10,306 nt of DNA from Acidovorax sp. (lineage in GTDB: Bacteria > Pseudomonadota > Gammaproteobacteria > Burkholderiales > Burkholderiaceae_C). The stretch covers positions 1-10,306 of the forward strand of contig WOZN01000314.1 in NCBI GenBank assembly GCA_011620245.1, in the 5' to 3' direction. Shown in pieces: positions 7,513-10,306 of the stretch. The notes beneath the pieces were generated by a model that saw nothing but the letters and a program-made list of their open reading frames with translations, did not search any database and was not told the origin of the DNA. The stretch's first letter is position 1; each line of letters opens with the position of its first letter. The translations under genes were made by a program, and so were the position numbers.

Positions 7513-7535
7513 ATATGTTTGCCTGCGGTGAGACA

Positions 7536-7550
7536 TAAGAATTATTCTCA
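7536..7550 (+). promoter_or_regulatory. Fur-box-like palindrome in the leader
   Basis: TAAGAAT-T-ATTCTCA is nearly palindromic (perfect core AGAAT-T-ATTCT). It matches the 7-1-7 Fur pattern TGATAAT-N-ATTATCA at 11 of 14 positions. It lies downstream of the predicted sigma-54 start. In AT-rich leader DNA this may be chance, and iron control of an amino acid binding protein is not expected. Confidence 0.25.
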
Positions 7551-7565
7551 GCGTTTATCTTTACT

Positions 7566-7570
7566 GGAGA
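7566..7570 (+). promoter_or_regulatory. Ribosome binding site of the binding-protein gene
   Basis: GGAGA stands five bases before the ATG at 7576, the best ribosome binding site in the window. It decides the start in favour of a protein beginning directly with a signal peptide, and suggests strong translation. Confidence 0.75.
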
Positions 7571-7575
7571 TTGAT

Positions 7576-8706
7576 ATGCAATTGAAGTTGAAACTGACCG
7601 TGGTTGCTGCTATCGCGGCTGTTGCTGGTATGGCCTCTGCACAAGAGCAAGTGGTCAAGATCGGCCATGTGGCTCCCCTTTCCGGCGCCCAGGCCCACTA
7701 CGGCAAGGACAACGAAAATGGTGCGCGCATGGCCATTGAAGAGTTGAACGCTCAGGGCATCACCATCGGCGGCAAGAAGATCAAGTTCGAGTTGCAGGCC
7801 GAAGACGATGCCGCCGATCCCAAGCAGGGCACGGCTGTTGCACAGAAGTTGTGCGACGCCAAAGTGGCGGGCGTTGTGGGCCACCTCAACTCCGGTACGA
7901 CCATTCCTGCATCCAAGGTCTACAACGATTGCGGCATTCCCCATGTCACGGGCGCGGCGACCAACCCCAGCCTGACGAAGCCAGGCTACAAAACCACCTT
8001 CCGCATCATTGCCAACGATCTGGCGTTGGGCGCCGGTTTGGCTGCGTACGCGGCCGACACGCTCAAGCTCAAGACGGTCGCCGTCGTCGATGACCGCACG
8101 GCGTATGGCCAGGGTTTGGCCAACGTGTTCAAGAAGGTTGCTGTCGAAAAGGGCATGAAGGTTGTGGATGAGCAATTCACCACCGACAAGGCCACCGATT
8201 TCATGGCCATCCTGACGGCCATCAAGTCCAAGAATCCTGATGCCATCTTTTTCGGTGGCATGGATCCTCAAGGTGGTCCGATGCTTCGCCAGATGGAGCA
8301 ACTGGGCATGGTCAATGTGAAGTATTTTGGTGGAGATGGCATCTGCACCTCCGAAATTGCCAAGCTGGCTGCCGGTGCCAAGACGCTTTCCAACGTGGTG
8401 TGTGCTGAAGGTGGCGCGTCACTCGACAAGATGCCGGGCGGCAAGGCATGGAAGGCCAAGTACGATGCCAAGTACCCGGGTCAGTTCCAGATTTACAGCC
8501 CCTACACCTACGATGCCACTTACCTGATCGTGGACGCCATGAAGCGTGCCAATTCGGTGGACCCCAAGGTCTATACCCCCGAATTGCTGAAATCGCAGTT
8601 CAAGGGCGTGACCTCCACGATCGCATTTGAGCCCAACGGCGAAATGAAGAACCCCGCCATCACTCTGTATGTCTACAAGAATGGCAAGAAGACGCCTCTG
8701 AACTAA
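7576..8706 (+). CDS. livK: Branched-chain amino acid-type ABC transporter substrate-binding protein
   Basis: Periplasmic binding protein of the LivJ/LivK (type I, HAAT) family that delivers Leu/Ile/Val or related amino acids to a LivHMGF-type permease. The 376-residue precursor has a Sec signal peptide (MQLKLKL, hydrophobic core, cleavage probably after Ala22 in ASA-QEQ). The mature part shows IGHVAPLSG, the GHLNSGTTIPAS loop (Ser106, Thr108) and GAATNP (about 126-131), which bind the amino acid backbone, then DDRTAYGQG and the second-lobe FFGGMDPQGG and GGDGICTSE blocks. Cys93 and Cys119 could form a disulfide. It is monocistronic as far as seen: no permease or ATPase genes adjoin it. The upstream sigma-54 promoter suggests nitrogen-responsive control. 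The exact ligand is uncertain, since this family also binds amides, urea and aromatic compounds. Confidence 0.92.
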   Translation: MQLKLKLTVVAAIAAVAGMASAQEQVVKIGHVAPLSGAQAHYGKDNENGARMAIEELNAQGITIGGKKIKFELQAEDDAADPKQGTAVAQKLCDAKVAGVVGHLNSGTTIPASKVYNDCGIPHVTGAATNPSLTKPGYKTTFRIIANDLALGAGLAAYAADTLKLKTVAVVDDRTAYGQGLANVFKKVAVEKGMKVVDEQFTTDKATDFMAILTAIKSKNPDAIFFGGMDPQGGPMLRQMEQLGMVNVKYFGGDGICTSEIAKLAAGAKTLSNVVCAEGGASLDKMPGGKAWKAKYDAKYPGQFQIYSPYTYDATYLIVDAMKRANSVDPKVYTPELLKSQFKGVTSTIAFEPNGEMKNPAITLYVYKNGKKTPLN

Positions 8707-8903
8707 ATTCAAAGACATGTTGGTGGCATCTTTGGGTGCTGCCTGCGGCGGGTGCAAGTTCCGCTGCGAACTGGCCACAGTGGGCTTGAGTGTTGCTCAA
8801 CTGCGTGAGGGTGACCTGGCGTGGGATAGGCAAGCGTGGAGCGTAAATCGCTTGGCCGTGGACAAGAACCGCATAGAAGGCGTTGCCAAGCCGCCCCCCT
8901 ATC

Positions 8904-8948
8904 CCGATCGTCATGCCACCGATCGTCATGCCACCGATCGCCAGGCCA
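8904..8948. repeat. 15-bp tandem repeat, three copies
   Basis: The unit CCGATCGTCATGCCA occurs exactly at 8904-8918 and 8919-8933, and a third copy at 8934-8948 differs at two bases (CCGATCGCCAGGCCA). Each unit contains the palindrome CGATCG. The period is a multiple of three, so it would not shift a reading frame. Copy number may vary between strains. Confidence 0.85.
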
Positions 8949-8980
8949 GGATCAAGCCTCAATAGCGCGGCCAGTGTGCC

Positions 8981-8986
8981 GATAAT
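8981..8986 (+). promoter_or_regulatory. Possible -10 box for the lipoprotein gene
   Basis: GATAAT matches the -10 consensus at five of six bases and ends eight bases before the ATG at 8995. Transcription would start at about 8993, making the mRNA almost leaderless, which fits the lack of a Shine-Dalgarno sequence. No good -35 is present at 16-18 bases. Confidence 0.3.
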
Positions 8987-8994
8987 GCAAGTAC

Positions 8995-9375
8995 ATGTAT
9001 CCGCGAAGCCCCTCCACCCCGCTGCGCCTGATGGTTCTGGCGGGCCTGCTGCTGCTTGCCGGCTGCGACAAGATTCCCGGCCTGGGCCCTGATCCGCGCG
9101 TGGCCCAGCGGGATGCCGAGGCCAGGGCCATTGGCGGCGCCTGCCGGCATGCACTGCGGGGGCTGGAAGACTGCTACACCCTCAACCCCAAGGCTGCCAA
9201 GGCCTCTGTGTTTGCAGGCTGGAAGGACATGGATGGCTACATGCGCGAGAACAAGATCGAGGGCACGCCCTCGGTGCTCGGCAAGATGGATAAGCCCGAA
9301 CGCAGCGAACGCACGCCCGACATCGAGATCGAGACCGAGCCCCGCGACGCTGCCGCCAGCCGCAACCGCAGTTGA
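8995..9375 (+). CDS. Small putative lipoprotein of unknown function
   Basis: A 126-residue protein with a classic lipoprotein signal: a basic N-region (MYPRSPSTPLRL), a hydrophobic core and the lipobox LAGC with acylated Cys24. Asp25 at position +2 would, by the E. coli Lol rule, retain it in the inner membrane; this rule is less certain in betaproteobacteria. The mature part has Cys50 and Cys60 (ACRHALRGLEDCY), which could form a disulfide, then a WKDMDGYMRENKIEG segment and a charged, probably disordered tail after about residue 95. A later in-frame ATG at 9031 would remove the basic N-region, so 8995 is preferred, although no ribosome binding site is seen. Third-position GC is much higher than in the gene to its left. 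I recognise no domain; the C-terminus faces convergent rlmD. Confidence 0.75.
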   Translation: MYPRSPSTPLRLMVLAGLLLLAGCDKIPGLGPDPRVAQRDAEARAIGGACRHALRGLEDCYTLNPKAAKASVFAGWKDMDGYMRENKIEGTPSVLGKMDKPERSERTPDIEIETEPRDAAASRNRS

Positions 9376-9445
9376 CGCTGCATGGGCCAGACGGCCAAGC
9401 CGCCCCGGGGCCGGGCTGCAGCACCCTCCCCGTACTGGCCCTGTC
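9376..9445. other. Convergent spacer with nested GC-rich dyads
   Basis: GGGCCAG (9384-9390) is complementary to CTGGCCC (9435-9441), and the perfect palindrome GCCCCGGGGC lies between them at 9402-9411. There is no T-run on either strand, so a bidirectional intrinsic terminator is possible but not shown. Confidence 0.35.
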
Positions 9446-10306
9446 TCACACCTTGTCGAACACCGCCATGCTCTCCACATGCGCCGTGTGCGGAAACATG
9501 TTGACCATGCCTGCCGCCGTGCATTTATAGCCCCCCAGATGCACCAGCAGCCCGGCATCACGCGCCAGTGTGGCGGGGTTGCAGCTCACATAAACAATGC
9601 GCCTCGGGGGCGTCCAGCCCTCGGCCCCGGCGGGCTGCGGGCCAGCACCCTCGGCGCCAATGCGGGCCTGCTCGATGTCGGCCAGCGCCTTGGCCAGCGC
9701 GAAGGCGCCCTCGCGTGGCGGGTCCACCAGCCATTTGTCGGCCGCGCCGTCGGCCACCAGCATTTCGGGGGTCATCTCGAACAGGTTGCGCGCTACGAAT
9801 TCAGTAGCTGCCAGCGCTTGATGGTCCTGCGCTGCAGCCTGATTCAATGCATGGTTTTCGCGCGAACGGGCCACCAGGGCCTCGCTGCCCTCGATGCCCA
9901 GCACCGCGCGCGCCTGCGTGGCCAGCGGCAGCGTGAAGTTGCCCAGGCCGCAGAACCAGTCGATCACGCGCTCGTGCGGCTGCACATCCAGCAGGCGCAG
10001 CGCGCGTGACACCAGCACGCGGTTGATGTGCGGGTTCACCTGCGTGAAATCCGTGGGCTTGAAGGGCATGGTGATGCCGAAATCGGGCAGCGCATACGAC
10101 AGCTGTTCGCTGCCTTCATCGAGCAGCTTCACGGTGTCCGGGCCCTTGGGCTGCAGCCACCATTGCACGTTGTGCGCGGCGGCAAAGGCGCGCAGCTGTG
10201 CGATGTCGCCCGCGCTCAGCGGCTCCAGGTGGCGCAGCACCAGCGCGGTCACGCTGTCGCCGCAGGCCAGCTCGATCTGCGGGCAGGTGTCGCGCGCGTC
10301 CATGCC
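9446..10306 (-). CDS. rlmD: 23S rRNA (uracil1939-C5)-methyltransferase RlmD, 3' part
   Basis: S-adenosylmethionine-dependent RNA methyltransferase of the RumA/TrmA family, acting on U1939 of 23S rRNA. The gene is cut by the window end: about 286 C-terminal residues are seen, while the N-terminal TRAM domain and most of the iron-sulfur cysteine region lie outside. Visible in order, counting from the Met at 10303: Gln88 in FTQVNP, the SAM-binding [14 protein letters not shown] (115-128), DPPREGA with Asp194, the nucleophile Cys241 in [12 protein letters not shown], and general-base Glu277 in HVESM. An Ala/Gly/Pro-rich insert (about 214-232) before RRIVYVSCN is not in the E. coli protein as I recall it. 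The catalytic half is intact. The Met at 10303 is internal, not the start. Confidence 0.93.
   Translation of the reverse strand, partial: GMDARDTCPQIELACGDSVTALVLRHLEPLSAGDIAQLRAFAAAHNVQWWLQPKGPDTVKLLDEGSEQLSYALPDFGITMPFKPTDFTQVNPHINRVLVSRALRLLDVQPHERVIDWFCGLGNFTLPLATQARAVLGIEGSEALVARSRENHALNQAAAQDHQALAATEFVARNLFEMTPEMLVADGAADKWLVDPPREGAFALAKALADIEQARIGAEGAGPQPAGAEGWTPPRRIVYVSCNPATLARDAGLLVHLGGYKCTAAGMVNMFPHTAHVESMAVFDKV

Larger units (their letters stand above)
8707..8994. other. 288-base intergenic region without a recognised gene
   Basis: Between the binding-protein stop and the lipoprotein start I recognise no gene. A weak hairpin CAAAGA (8710-8715)/TCTTTG (8729-8734) follows the stop and lacks a T-run. 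TTGAG/CTCAA at 8786-8800 is another short stem. A 15-bp tandem repeat lies at 8904-8948. An 82-codon open frame (8717-8965) starts 10 bases after the stop, with a CGGCKFRC cysteine motif, but has no good ribosome binding site and resembles nothing I know. Confidence 0.45.

Noticed and set aside
7561..8301. A 246-codon minus-strand open frame opposite the binding-protein gene
   Set aside because: Antisense shadow of a well-conserved gene, with no start signal and no family resemblance.
8660..9154. A 164-codon minus-strand open frame spanning the livK-lipoprotein gap
   Set aside because: It starts inside the lipoprotein gene and ends inside livK. It has odd repeats (GGMTI) that come from the tandem repeat, and no known domain.
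1..10306. Novel defence, mobile or biosynthetic system
   Set aside because: All sizeable genes fall in known housekeeping or transport families or are single small unknowns. No transposase, integrase, direct-repeat array, toxin-antitoxin pair or target-site duplication is visible.

Overview
The window reads as chromosomal DNA of a betaproteobacterium, most likely Burkholderiales of the Comamonadaceae type (Acidovorax/Comamonas relatives). This rests on protein character (CysB-family regulator, single-domain CbiX, leucyl aminopeptidase, LivK-like binding protein, DPPREG-type RlmD), high GC and the lptFG/pepA-holC gene order. It is inference from recognised families, not a database match.

Layout. 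A strong rho-independent terminator at 15-49 closes an unseen plus-strand gene to the left. From 4972 down to 157, five genes lie head to tail on the minus strand: lptF, lptG (ATGA overlap), a small sirohydrochlorin/cobalt chelatase (cbiX), a CysB-family LysR regulator and a YbdL-type methionine aminotransferase. Divergent from lptF, with only 23 bases between the start codons, runs the tightly coupled plus-strand set pepA, holC and a proline-rich protein of unknown function (overlaps of 4 bases and 1 base). After a 131-base spacer holding a near-consensus sigma-54 promoter comes a periplasmic branched-chain amino acid binding protein gene. A 288-base stretch with a 15-bp tandem repeat follows, then a small lipoprotein gene. 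The right edge is the 3' part of rlmD on the minus strand, cut by the window end.

How the genes fit together. LptF and LptG form the inner-membrane part of the LPS-exporting LptB2FG transporter. CbiX, the CysB-like regulator and the aminotransferase suggest a sulfur-centred group: siroheme for sulfite reduction, sulfate/cysteine-responsive control, and methionine/keto-acid exchange. PepA and HolC beside lptFG are a conserved proteobacterial neighbourhood rather than a functional pathway. The binding protein has no permease or ATPase genes beside it here, so it must work with components encoded elsewhere.

This is mainly a housekeeping region. I see no mobile element, CRISPR array, defence cassette, tRNA or rRNA. 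The best leads are regulatory: the sigma-54 promoter, the very compact divergent lptF/pepA junction, and a base-composition step near 8990, where the sequence to the right is clearly richer in GC.
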